Shown: piece by piece, positions 24,410-33,067 of the stretch
Layout: each line of letters starts with the position of its first letter
Position numbering within the stretch: position 1 is the first letter of the stretch
Assembly: GCF_014218295.1 (NCBI RefSeq)
Contig: NZ_AP023287.1
Coordinates: 5,570,150-5,634,149, forward strand
Origin: Mycolicibacterium litorale
GTDB taxonomy: Bacteria; Actinomycetota; Actinomycetes; Mycobacteriales; Mycobacteriaceae
Direction: 5' to 3'
DNA: 64,000 nt
Notes under the pieces: model-generated
What the model was told of the DNA's origin: nothing
The model's database searches: none
What the model saw: only the letters and a program-made list of their open reading frames with translations
Made by a program: the position numbers and the translations under genes

Positions 24410-26250
24410 GCCAGGGCCTGCTTACGCCACCGTCGGCCGACGAACAGGAAGCCGATCAACGCCATCGCCGCGACAGCAGGCGGCGGCGCATCCACGCGGA
24501 AGCCGAGGTCCCGCAGGATGCCGATCTCGACAGGGCTCAACGCCCGCACGATGAAGCCGGTATCCGTCTTGGCGTTCATGACCTTCTGGTCGTCGCCCGT
24601 GAACGTGAAGTCGTCGAGGTGACTGGTGGAACTGCCTTCCGAGAAGGGGTTCGGGGTGTAGAGGGGAACCAGATCGCCGTAGGCCCTGACCGCTTCCGCG
24701 CCGCCGAAGTACAAACCGCCGTCCCCACCGGTCAGATTGGGGTCGAAGTCGGTGTCCCACTGGTAGTTCCGGTTGATCGGATGGCTACCGTCCCGGGTGA
24801 CCATGAACTTGTCGTAGATCGTCCACGTGGTGGTCTCCTGGTTGGTGCCCGGTGCGTCCGTGATCGACAGGAACCCGAACGAGTGCAGCAGTTCGTGGAC
24901 CGCGGTCGAGTTGAAGTCGAACTCGTCGTCCGGAACCGTGTCACCGAGCGCCCATGGCTTGCCGAAGTTCCATTCGATCTCGCCGTCCGCGTCCTCCCCG
25001 TTGGCGTCGATTCCGGTGATCAGCTTGTGCTGCACCACCGTTGGCCAGAAGCCCGGGTCCTCGCTGATCAGTCCGCTGCCCGCCGCGGCGAGAGTGTGCG
25101 AGGCAGCATCGTTCTCCGCCGTGACGTCGTAGGTGAGCACGACCGGCTGGGTCACCAGGAAGTACAGCACCAGGTCGTCGGCTGCGTCCTGGAGCGCCTG
25201 ACGTCGTTCGGGCGTCCAGTGCTCACTGCCCTCGAGGTAGGTGAACTCGAATCGGATGGCGCGCTGGTTGACGAGGTTCGCGGCGTGGGTGCCGACTCCG
25301 CGGAACGGGTCGAGCAGGTTGACGTGCGGTCCGACGTCGATGGCCACCACGCGGAAGGTGTCCACACCGTCGAAACCCGCACCGGGCGTGTAGGTGTAGG
25401 TGCCGTCGGCGTTGAGCTCCACCGAACCAGACGACGGCCCGCGGGTGATCACGTAGACGATCCGGTCGCCGTCGGGATCCACCGCGCCCACCGTGCCCGT
25501 CACCGGACCGTCCAGCTTGCCGCTGATCTGCACCGGCGCGACGTCGGGCGCCTGGTTGAACAGGGTGCGGCGGGTGGTCCACAGGGCGCCGGCGAGGTGG
25601 TACTTGGCCTGGTCGTCGACGGGCAACGACTTGATCCAGCCCTGCGATGACGTGGTCCAGTTGTCGATCGACCGGCCGGCGAACTCACTCCAATTGCCCG
25701 CCGGGTTCCTCGGTGTTGTCGCGCGCGCCACCGCGGCCTGCACGGGCGGCTCGACGGGATCTTCCTCGGCGACAGGGCCTTCCGACAGACCGGCGTCCTC
25801 GATCTCCGGTTCGGATTCACGTTCGGGTTCGTCGAGGTCCGCTTCGGCGTCCTCTTCTCCGTCGCCTCCGACATCCGACACGGCCTGCGCTTCGACGTCC
25901 GCCTCGGCATCCAACTCGGCCGCGGCCTCGTCAGCGTCCTCGTCAGCGGCCTCGTCAGCTTCGGCGTCGGCGTCCTCGTCAGCGTCGGCGTCGGCGTCAG
26001 CGTCCTGCCCGGTGTCGTCGTCCGCACCGGCCGCATCAGTCGACTCCGAGGAGTCCGCACTGTCCGATGCCGGCGCGCTCGACGTCGTCGCGCTCTCCCC
26101 CGCCGTGTCGGCGGCGGCCGAGCCCACCTGGGGGCCCAGCAGCGAGAAGCCGATCAGGCCGGCGCCCACACCCGCCGACGCCGCCCCCAACTGCAGCCAG
26201 CGCCGGACCGCGAACCCCTCCGCACGACGTGCGCGACGACGAACCGCCAT
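24400..26250 (-). CDS. Secreted HExxH metalloprotease-like surface protein with acidic linker and C-terminal anchor
   Basis: 616 residues from ATG 26250. Layout: a basic N-terminus and long hydrophobic signal (about 1-48), then an Ala/Asp/Glu low-complexity linker (about 50-175) coded by imperfect short repeats. Next is an Ig/cadherin-like domain (ISGKLDGPVTGTVGAVDPDG then ELNADGTYTYTPGAGFDGVD), and a catalytic-looking domain with HELLHSFGFLS near residue 451, an HExxH zinc motif. The end is a hydrophobic helix plus basic tail (GFLFVGRRWRKQALAQR), like a membrane-sorting signal. Repeat parts resemble surface adhesins. It is divergent from phoX, with a shared promoter region. No orthologue lies at this position in M. 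tuberculosis. Confidence 0.65.
   Translation of the reverse strand: MAVRRRARRAEGFAVRRWLQLGAASAGVGAGLIGFSLLGPQVGSAAADTAGESATTSSAPASDSADSSESTDAAGADDDTGQDADADADADEDADAEADEAADEDADEAAAELDAEADVEAQAVSDVGGDGEEDAEADLDEPERESEPEIEDAGLSEGPVAEEDPVEPPVQAAVARATTPRNPAGNWSEFAGRSIDNWTTSSQGWIKSLPVDDQAKYHLAGALWTTRRTLFNQAPDVAPVQISGKLDGPVTGTVGAVDPDGDRIVYVITRGPSSGSVELNADGTYTYTPGAGFDGVDTFRVVAIDVGPHVNLLDPFRGVGTHAANLVNQRAIRFEFTYLEGSEHWTPERRQALQDAADDLVLYFLVTQPVVLTYDVTAENDAASHTLAAAGSGLISEDPGFWPTVVQHKLITGIDANGEDADGEIEWNFGKPWALGDTVPDDEFDFNSTAVHELLHSFGFLSITDAPGTNQETTTWTIYDKFMVTRDGSHPINRNYQWDTDFDPNLTGGDGGLYFGGAEAVRAYGDLVPLYTPNPFSEGSSTSHLDDFTFTGDDQKVMNAKTDTGFIVRALSPVEIGILRDLGFRVDAPPPAVAAMALIGFLFVGRRWRKQALAQR
25905..26015. 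repeat. Low-complexity GTC/GCG repeat coding the Asp/Ala/Glu linker
   Basis: Degenerate six-base units such as GCGTCGGCGTCGGCGTCAGC recur and encode alternating Ala-Asp and Glu-Asp pairs of the surface protein. Such tracts tend to change length between strains. The boundaries are approximate. Confidence 0.5.
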
Positions 26251-26347
26251 GTATTTGACCCCCTCGTTATTAATTGCCCGGGACGGTATCGCGCCGGCAG
26301 ACGATGCCGCAGCAAATTCATTGAATTCGCACGAGCGTGTCGCGGTC

Positions 26348-26380
26348 GTCCACCCGCTGTTCACCTGTCTCTCGCCTGCC
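26348..26380 (+). promoter_or_regulatory. PHO-box-like direct repeats upstream of phoX
   Basis: Three direct units at an 11-base period: GTCCACCCGCT, GTTCACCTGTC and TCTCGCCTGCC. The middle one matches the GTTCACC core of actinobacterial PhoP/RegX3 direct-repeat units. They lie about 80-110 bases before the phoX start, fitting activation under phosphate limitation. Confidence 0.5.
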
Positions 26381-26458
26381 GCTTGCCCGGCTGCCGTACC
26401 TTTCCGCCCGACCGGCCGCTCAGCCCGCGGCCGTCGGAACGGAAGGACTCTGCCGGCC

Positions 26459-28528
26459 ATGGCGCTCATGCCGTTGAATCTCTTTGTCTCCCACGACGGA
26501 AAGTCGAAGCGTCAGCACATCACCTGTCGCTACAGGTGCGGTGACGCCTGTTCGAAACCCGCACCGAACACCAGCGACAACGAGTACTTCGGCGACATCG
26601 TCAAACAGCTGTCCCGCCGGTCGGTGCTGCACGCCACCGGCGTGACGGTGCTGGCTGTCGGGGCCGGTTCGGTGCTCGCCGCCTGCGGGGGCAACGACAC
26701 TCCCCCGGCCGCGAGCCCCTCCGAGACCGCACCGCTCGAGCCGCGTCCGGGCATGAAGTTCGCCGCGGTGGCGCCCAACAGTGAGGACGCCGTCGTGATC
26801 CCCGACGGCTACCAACAGGCGGTCGTGATCAGCTGGGGCGACCCCGTCCTGCCAGGTGCGCCGGCGTTCGACGTCACCCGGCAGAGCGGCGCGGCGCAGC
26901 GCGGCCAGTTCGGCTTCAACAACGACTTCGCCGCGCTCCTGCCGATCGAGGGTCAACCCGACCACTTCCTGCTCGTCACCAACTTCGAGTACGTCACGCC
27001 GCAATTCATGTTCACGGGATACGACGCCGACGCCCCGACCCGGGAGCAGTTCGACATCGAGATCGCCGCGGTCGGCATGGGTGTCGTCGAGGTCGAGCGC
27101 ACTCCGCAGGGCCTCAAACCCGTGATGGGCCGCTACAACCGCCGCATCACCGCCGACACCCCGTTCACACTGACCGGACCCGCGGCGGGTACGGAGTTCG
27201 TCACCACCGCCGCCGATCCGGCGGGCCGCACGGTCGCCGGCACCTTCGCCAACTGCGCCGGCGGCGTCACTCCCTGGGGCACAGTGCTTTCCGGTGAGGA
27301 GAACTTCCACGGCTACTTCGGCGCCGCCGAGGGGTCACCGCCACCGCCACCCGTCGTCGCCGACCGGCAGGACCGCTACGGCGTCGCCCTGGAACCGTCC
27401 GAACTCAGATGGGAAACCTTCGACCCGCGGTTCGATCTCGTCGCGACGCCCAACGAGGTGAACCGGTTCGGCTACGTCGTCGAACTCGATCCATGGGACC
27501 CGAACTCCACCCCGGTCAAGCACAGCGCGCTCGGACGGCTCAAGCACGAAGGCGCCAACATCCACGTCACCGGCGACGGCACCGTCGTCGCCTACACCGG
27601 TGACGACGAGCGCTTCGATTACCTCTACAAATTCGTGTCCAGCAAGAAGATCCGGCCCGGACGCGACGCCGCGGCCATGGCGCACAACATGACGATCCTC
27701 GACGAGGGCACGCTGTACGTCGCCAAGCTCTCCAGCGACATCCCCGCCGCTGAGATCGACGGGTCCGGCAAGCTTCCGGCGAAGGGTTCGTTCAGCGGCA
27801 CCGGCACCTGGCTTCCGCTGCTGCGGTCGGGTCCGAACGGGCAGGCCGAATCGCTGGTCGCCGGCGTCACCGCCCAGGAGGCCGCCGTGTTCACCCGCAT
27901 GGCCGCCGACAAGGCCGGCGCCACGAAGATGGACCGCCCGGAGGATGTCGAGGCCCACCCGAAGACCGGCAAGGTCTACGTCGCGCTGACCAACAACGAC
28001 GAACGCGGTGCGCCGGGCGAACCGGCCGTCGACGCGGCCAACCCCCGCAACGACAACAAGAGCGGGCAGATCCTCGAGATCACCGACAACCATGCCGGTA
28101 CCGACTTCACGTGGGATCTGCTGCTGGTGTGCGGCGACCCGGCCGCGGCCGACACCTACTACGCCGGGTTCGACAAGACCAAGGTCAGCCCGATCTCGTG
28201 CCCGGACAACCTCGCCTTCGACAGCCACGGCAACCTGTGGATCTCAACCGACGGCAATGCGCTGGACTCCAACGACGGCCTGTTCGCGGTCGCGCTCGAC
28301 GGGGAGAACCGCGGCGAGACCAAGCAGTTCCTCACCGTGCCGGTCGGCGCCGAGACGTGCGGCCCGGTGGTGACCGACGAGTTCGTCACCGTCTGCGTGC
28401 AGCATCCCGGCGAGCACGACGACAACAGCATCGACAACCCGCTGTCGCACTGGCCCGAGGGCGGTAACGGGACGGCGCGGCCGTCGGTGGTGGCGGTGTG
28501 GCGAAACGACGGACAGATCGGCGTGTGA
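26459..28528 (+). CDS. phoX: PhoX-family alkaline phosphatase (Tat-exported)
   Basis: 689 residues from ATG 26459. A 50-residue head is followed by a twin-arginine signal, LSRRSVLHATGVTVLAVGAG ending in VLAAC, which suggests Tat export and lipidation. The mature part matches PhoX (DUF839): GVTPWGTVLSGEENFHGYFG, then RFGYVVELDPWDPNSTPVKH and NLWISTDGNALDSNDGLFAV, ligands for the calcium/iron cluster. It releases phosphate from organic esters outside the cell. GGAAGGA precedes the start. A PHO-box-like promoter and the divergent surface protein lie upstream. Confidence 0.9.
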   Translation: MALMPLNLFVSHDGKSKRQHITCRYRCGDACSKPAPNTSDNEYFGDIVKQLSRRSVLHATGVTVLAVGAGSVLAACGGNDTPPAASPSETAPLEPRPGMKFAAVAPNSEDAVVIPDGYQQAVVISWGDPVLPGAPAFDVTRQSGAAQRGQFGFNNDFAALLPIEGQPDHFLLVTNFEYVTPQFMFTGYDADAPTREQFDIEIAAVGMGVVEVERTPQGLKPVMGRYNRRITADTPFTLTGPAAGTEFVTTAADPAGRTVAGTFANCAGGVTPWGTVLSGEENFHGYFGAAEGSPPPPPVVADRQDRYGVALEPSELRWETFDPRFDLVATPNEVNRFGYVVELDPWDPNSTPVKHSALGRLKHEGANIHVTGDGTVVAYTGDDERFDYLYKFVSSKKIRPGRDAAAMAHNMTILDEGTLYVAKLSSDIPAAEIDGSGKLPAKGSFSGTGTWLPLLRSGPNGQAESLVAGVTAQEAAVFTRMAADKAGATKMDRPEDVEAHPKTGKVYVALTNNDERGAPGEPAVDAANPRNDNKSGQILEITDNHAGTDFTWDLLLVCGDPAAADTYYAGFDKTKVSPISCPDNLAFDSHGNLWISTDGNALDSNDGLFAVALDGENRGETKQFLTVPVGAETCGPVVTDEFVTVCVQHPGEHDDNSIDNPLSHWPEGGNGTARPSVVAVWRNDGQIGV

Positions 28529-28553
28529 AGGTCCGCGAGGATAGATTGAGGCC

Positions 28554-29339
28554 ATGACTCGTCCCGTGCGCATCGGCGTCCAGCTGCAACCTCAGCACTC
28601 CCCGGAGTACCGGCACATCCGCGACGCTGTGCGGCGCTGTGAGGACATCGGGGTCGACGTCGCCTTCAACTGGGACCACTTCTTCCCGCTCTACGGTGAC
28701 CCGGACGGCGCCCACTACGAGTGCTGGACCATGCTCGCCGCCTGGGCCGAGCAGACCTCGCGCATCGAGATCGGCGCGCTGGTGACCTGCAACAGCTACC
28801 GCAACCCCGAACTGCTCGCCGACATGGCCCGCACGGTCGACCACATCAGCGACGGCCGGCTGATCCTGGGCATCGGCTCGGGCTGGAAGCAGAAGGACTA
28901 CGACGAGTACGGGTACGAATTCGGCACGGCGGGAAGCCGTCTCGACGACCTCGCGCAGGCGCTGCCGCGCATCACGTCGCGGCTGGCGAAGCTCAACCCC
29001 GCGCCGACACGCGACATCCCGATCCTGATCGGCGGGCAGGGCGAGCGCAAGACGCTGCGGTTGGTCGCCGAGTACGCCGACATCTGGCACGGCTTCACCG
29101 ACCGCAGCACCTATCCGGGCAAGGCCGAGGTGCTCGATCGGCACTGCGCCGACGTCGGGCGCGACCCAGCGGCGGTCGAACGGTCATCCGGGGTGCCGGA
29201 GGGCAGCCAGGACGCCATGCTCGCCGAGGCCGACGCGCTCGTCGGCCTGGGGGTCAGTCTCCTGACGGTCGGGGTCAACGGCCCGGACTACGACCTGACG
29301 GCCGCCGAAGCGCTGTGCCGCTGGCGGGACAACCGATAG
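28554..29339 (+). CDS. F420-dependent LLM-class oxidoreductase (Rv0044c type)
   Basis: 261 residues of the luciferase-like monooxygenase fold. [20 protein letters not shown] opens the first strand, with [20 protein letters not shown], the F420-binding [20 protein letters not shown] and the closing TREDIPI-like [16 protein letters not shown] region (here [20 protein letters not shown]). These enzymes transfer hydride from reduced F420; this member's substrate is unknown. It lies 25 bases after phoX and 19 before the GntR gene, on the same strand. Synteny with Rv0044c-Rv0043c is kept. Confidence 0.88.
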   Translation: MTRPVRIGVQLQPQHSPEYRHIRDAVRRCEDIGVDVAFNWDHFFPLYGDPDGAHYECWTMLAAWAEQTSRIEIGALVTCNSYRNPELLADMARTVDHISDGRLILGIGSGWKQKDYDEYGYEFGTAGSRLDDLAQALPRITSRLAKLNPAPTRDIPILIGGQGERKTLRLVAEYADIWHGFTDRSTYPGKAEVLDRHCADVGRDPAAVERSSGVPEGSQDAMLAEADALVGLGVSLLTVGVNGPDYDLTAAEALCRWRDNR

Positions 29340-29358
29340 CGGTCCGTCCCCCGGCCGG

Positions 29359-30021
29359 ATGCCGAAACGCTACGGGGTCAAGGAGAAGGATCAGGTCGTC
29401 AAGCATGTGATCGACCTGGTCCTGACCGGCCGACTCCGCGGCGGGCACCGGATCGACCGCAACGCGATCGCCGCGGCCCTCGGCGTCAGCCGCGTCCCGA
29501 TCCAGGAAGCCATGGTGCAGCTCGAACACGACGGCATCGTGTCGACCCGCTATCACCGGGGCGCGTTCGTGGAACGGTTCGACGCGGCGACGCTGGCCGA
29601 GCACCACGAGCTTTACGGGGTGCTCAACGGCATCGCGTCGGCGCGGGCGGCCACCGACCCGGGCCCGGGACTGCTCACGGCGCTCGACGACGTCCTGCAG
29701 CACATGCGGAAAGGCAAGAGCCGCTCAGACTTTCAGGATTCGTGCCTGCGTTTCCGCGGCGTGGTCAACGACGCGCACGCCGGGCCGCGGCTGCACGCGG
29801 CGATCCGGGCGTCGCAGTGGTTCGCGGCGTCCGACTTCTGGCTGTCCTATCCCCGGGTGCGCGCCGAGCTCCTGCCCACTTACCAGCAGGAGGCGGCGGC
29901 GATCGGCGACCGTGACCCGGCCGCCGCGCGCACCGCCTGCATCGAACGATCCGACCTGATGGCGACGATCATGATTGCCGAGCTGACCCGCCGCGGGGTG
30001 CTCGGTGGCTCCAGTGGTTAG
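29359..30021 (+). CDS. GntR-family transcriptional regulator (Rv0043c type)
   Basis: 220 residues. The winged-helix N-terminus is [20 protein letters not shown] then [20 protein letters not shown] and [20 protein letters not shown], typical of the FadR subgroup. A helical FCD-like effector domain follows. The gene is directly after the LLM oxidoreductase and ten bases before the ABC transporter gene. Which of these it controls cannot be told from the sequence. Confidence 0.9.
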   Translation: MPKRYGVKEKDQVVKHVIDLVLTGRLRGGHRIDRNAIAAALGVSRVPIQEAMVQLEHDGIVSTRYHRGAFVERFDAATLAEHHELYGVLNGIASARAATDPGPGLLTALDDVLQHMRKGKSRSDFQDSCLRFRGVVNDAHAGPRLHAAIRASQWFAASDFWLSYPRVRAELLPTYQQEAAAIGDRDPAAARTACIERSDLMATIMIAELTRRGVLGGSSG

Positions 30022-30030
30022 GTTCGACGC

Positions 30031-31806
30031 ATGAACGTCGGACGGATCGCGGCACTGATCACGACGATGCTGATGGTGCTGACTCTGTGTTGTGCCGCCC
30101 CGGCCGCCGCGCAGGTCGACCAGTGCGCACCGCCCGGCGTGGAGAGCGCCAGCCCGCTGCCCACCAACCTCGCCGCCGCGGCGCAGGGCCCGGAGGCCGA
30201 CCGGTACACCACCGAGACGGTGCGCCCCCTCGACAGCGTCGACGTCAACGCGCTCGGGCTGGGCACACCGGGAGTGCTCACGGTCGGGACGCTGTCCGAT
30301 GCCCCGCCCAGCATCTGCATCGACTCCGCGGGCCAGTTCACCGGGTTCGACAACGAACTGCTGCGCGCGATCGCCGACAAACTCGGGCTGCGGGTCGACT
30401 TCGTCGGCACCGAGTTCTCCGGACTGCTCGCCCAGACCGCCTCGCGCCGGTTCGACGTCGGCTCGTCGTCGATCACCACCACCGATGCGCGCCGCCGCAC
30501 CGTCGGCTTCACCAACGGCTACGACTTCGGGTACTTCTCGCTCGTCGTCCCCACCGGCTCACCGATCGACGGTTTCGGGAAACTCGGGCCCGGCCAGCGG
30601 ATCGGCGTCGTCCAGGGCACCGTGCAGGAGGCCTACGTCGTCGACACGCTGCGCCTGCGGCCGGTGATCTTCCCCGACTACAACACCGTCTACGCCAGCC
30701 TCAAGACCCGGCAGATAGATGCCTGGGTGGCGCCGTCGGCCCAGGCCGAGGGCACCGTGCAGGCCGGCGACCCGGCCCAGATCATCGAGAACACGTTCAG
30801 CCTCGACAACTTCATCGCCTACGCCGTCGCCAAGGAGAACCAGCCGCTGATCGACGCGCTGAACTCCGGGCTCGATGCCGTCATCGCCGACGGCACGTGG
30901 GCGCGGCTCTACTCCGACTGGGTCCCCCGCGCCCTGCCGCCGGGCTGGAAACCCGGGTCGAAGGCCGCACCCGCACCGCAGCTACCCGACTTCCAGGCCA
31001 TCGCCGCCGAACAGCAGGAGACCGACGCCGGTCCCGCCGCACCGAAGTCGACGCTGCGGCAGCTGTCGGATTCGTTCCTGAACTGGGATCTCTACAAGCA
31101 GGCGATTCCGGACCTCATCAAGACGGGTCTGCCCAACACGCTGATCCTCACGGTCAGCGCCGCGGTGATCGGACTGGTGCTCGGTATGGGGCTCGCGGTC
31201 GCCGGGATCTCGCGGTCCCGGTTGCTGCGCTGGCCCGCCCGCGTCTACACCGACATCTTCCGCGGACTGCCCGAAGTCGTGATCATCCTGCTGATCGGCC
31301 TCGGGCTCGGCCCGGTCGTCGGCGGCCTGACCGGCAACAACCCGTACCCGCTCGGTATCGCCGCGCTCGGGCTGATGGCCGCGGCCTACATCGGCGAGAT
31401 CTTCCGGTCGGGCATTCAGAGCGTGGAGTCCGGCCAGCTCGAGGCGTCGCGGGCGCTGGGCTTCAGCTACTCGTCGTCGATGCGGCTGGTGGTCATCCCG
31501 CAGGGCGTGCGACGCGTGCTTCCGGCGCTGATGAACCAGTGCATCTCGCTGCTCAAGGCGTCGTCGCTGGTGTACTTCCTCGGGTTGGTCGCCGATCAGC
31601 GCGAACTGTTCCAGGTCGGCCGCGACCTCAACGCCCAGACCGGAAGCCTGTCCCCGCTGGTCGCGGCGGGCCTGTTCTACCTCATGCTGACCATTCCGCT
31701 GACCCACCTGGTCAACTTCGTCGACGCCCGGCTGCGGCGCGGACGCCGGCCCACCGAAGAGGATCCGCCGACGCTGCAGCCGGCCGCGACACAGGAGATG
31801 ATCTGA
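30031..31806 (+). CDS. Amino-acid ABC transporter, fused binding protein and permease
   Basis: 591 residues joining two subunits. A signal peptide (MNVGRIAALITTMLMVLTLC) leads to a type II solute-binding domain (about 80-300: GVLTVGTLSDAPPSICIDSA, then FTGFDNELLRAIADKLGLRV). A linker follows, then a HisM/GlnP-type permease (about 350-575) with YTDIFRGLPEVVIILLIGLG and the EAA-like loop SGQLEASRALGFSYSSSMRL. It probably imports a polar amino acid. Its stop overlaps the ATPase start (TGATG). This operon is inserted between the Rv0043c- and Rv0042c-type genes, relative to M. tuberculosis. Confidence 0.88.
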   Translation: MNVGRIAALITTMLMVLTLCCAAPAAAQVDQCAPPGVESASPLPTNLAAAAQGPEADRYTTETVRPLDSVDVNALGLGTPGVLTVGTLSDAPPSICIDSAGQFTGFDNELLRAIADKLGLRVDFVGTEFSGLLAQTASRRFDVGSSSITTTDARRRTVGFTNGYDFGYFSLVVPTGSPIDGFGKLGPGQRIGVVQGTVQEAYVVDTLRLRPVIFPDYNTVYASLKTRQIDAWVAPSAQAEGTVQAGDPAQIIENTFSLDNFIAYAVAKENQPLIDALNSGLDAVIADGTWARLYSDWVPRALPPGWKPGSKAAPAPQLPDFQAIAAEQQETDAGPAAPKSTLRQLSDSFLNWDLYKQAIPDLIKTGLPNTLILTVSAAVIGLVLGMGLAVAGISRSRLLRWPARVYTDIFRGLPEVVIILLIGLGLGPVVGGLTGNNPYPLGIAALGLMAAAYIGEIFRSGIQSVESGQLEASRALGFSYSSSMRLVVIPQGVRRVLPALMNQCISLLKASSLVYFLGLVADQRELFQVGRDLNAQTGSLSPLVAAGLFYLMLTIPLTHLVNFVDARLRRGRRPTEEDPPTLQPAATQEMI

Positions 31807-32549
31807 TGGCCGACGCTCGCATCGATCCGGTGTCGTTGGCCGCCAAGGACATCCACGTCGCCTTCGGCCCCAACAAGGTGCTGCGCGGGGTCGACATCGA
31901 CGTGCCGGCCGGGACCACGGCGGCCGTCATCGGTCCGTCGGGCTCCGGCAAATCGACGCTGCTGCGCACGCTGAACCGGCTGTACGAACCCGACCGCGGC
32001 GACATCCTGCTCGACGGGCGCTCGGTGCTCAAGGACAACCCCGACCAGCTGCGACAACGCATCGGCATGGTGTTCCAGCAGTTCAACCTGTTCCCGCACC
32101 GCACCGTGCTCGACAACGTCACGCTGGCCCCCCGCAAACTCAAGCGGCTGCCGTCCGAGGAGGCCAGAGAGCTGGGCATGGCGCAGCTCGACCGGGTGGG
32201 GCTGCGCCAGAAGGCCGACGTCCGGCCCGGCACGCTGTCCGGCGGTCAGCAGCAGCGGGTCGCGATCGCCCGCGCGCTGGCGATGTCACCGCAGGTGATG
32301 TTCTTCGACGAAGCTACCTCCGCGCTCGACCCCGAGCTGGTCAAGGGCATCCTGTCGCTGATGGCCGAACTCGCCGCCGACGGAATGACCATGGTGGTGG
32401 TCACCCACGAGATGGGCTTCGCGCGGTCGACCGCCGACTCCGTGGTGTTCATGGATCAGGGGCAGGTCGTGGAGTCCGGGCCGCCGCAGCAGATCTTCGA
32501 CGCGGCACAGACCGAACGGTTGCAGAGGTTCCTGTCCCAGGTCCTATGA
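31806..32549 (+). CDS. Polar amino-acid ABC transporter ATPase (GlnQ-like)
   Basis: 247 residues. Walker A is [16 protein letters not shown]-loop RIGMVFQQFNLFPHRTVLDN, signature LSGGQQQRVAIARALAMSP, Walker B VMFFDEATSALDPE, and switch VVTHEMGFARS. All are typical of the glutamine/histidine importer group. It powers the fused binding protein/permease coded just upstream, with which it overlaps by one base. It ends three bases inside the longest MarR frame, so the MarR gene may be read through from this operon. Confidence 0.93.
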   Translation: MADARIDPVSLAAKDIHVAFGPNKVLRGVDIDVPAGTTAAVIGPSGSGKSTLLRTLNRLYEPDRGDILLDGRSVLKDNPDQLRQRIGMVFQQFNLFPHRTVLDNVTLAPRKLKRLPSEEARELGMAQLDRVGLRQKADVRPGTLSGGQQQRVAIARALAMSPQVMFFDEATSALDPELVKGILSLMAELAADGMTMVVVTHEMGFARSTADSVVFMDQGQVVESGPPQQIFDAAQTERLQRFLSQVL

Positions 32550-32602
32550 AATTAACGTCCAAAAGCATTACGGCAGGCCCGGACACGTTAGACTGGCGAA
32601 CT

Positions 32603-33067
32603 ATGATGGAGACCCAGGCGCAGGCAGGCGAGCTCGCGGGTGAGCTCCAGCGTGTGCTGTCGAAGGTGTTCTCCGTCCTGCGCCGGGGCGATGCGAACCG
32701 GGGTACCGAAGGCGGCGATCTGACGCTGGCCCAACTGTCCATCCTGCTCACGCTGCTCGACTGCGGCCCGATGCGGATGACCGAGTTGGCCGCACACGAA
32801 CGCGTCCGCACCCCGACCACCACCGTCGCGATCCGCCGGCTGGAGAAGCTCGGACTGGTCAAGCGGTCCCGCGACCCCTCGGACCTGCGCGCCGTGCTCG
32901 TCGAAGTGACCCCCGAGGGGCTGGTTCAGCACCGTGAGGCGCTGGCCACCCGGCGCGCCCACCTCAGCACGTTGCTCGCCAAGCTGAGCGACGAGGAGCT
33001 CGACACGTTGGCCAAGGCGCTGGCCCCGCTCGAGCGGCTCGCCGACCAGCACGAAGAGAAGAGCTAG
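32603..33067 (+). CDS. MarR-family transcriptional regulator (Rv0042c type)
   Basis: About 154 residues from ATG 32603 (MMETQAQAGELAGELQRVLS). The winged helix shows LTLAQLSILLTLLDCGPMRM, then TTTVAIRRLEKLGLVKRSRD and SDLRAVLVEVTPEGL, the MarR signature. A longer frame from 32546 runs through promoter-like sequence (TTAGACT just before the chosen start), so the short form is preferred. It is convergent with, and overlaps by four bases, the glucosylglycerate hydrolase gene. Ligand and targets are unknown. Confidence 0.88.
   Translation: MMETQAQAGELAGELQRVLSKVFSVLRRGDANRGTEGGDLTLAQLSILLTLLDCGPMRMTELAAHERVRTPTTTVAIRRLEKLGLVKRSRDPSDLRAVLVEVTPEGLVQHREALATRRAHLSTLLAKLSDEELDTLAKALAPLERLADQHEEKS

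Noticed and set aside
32546..32602. 19-residue N-terminal extension of the MarR protein
   Set aside because: The bases look like a promoter (TTAGACT) and the extension is not typical of the family.
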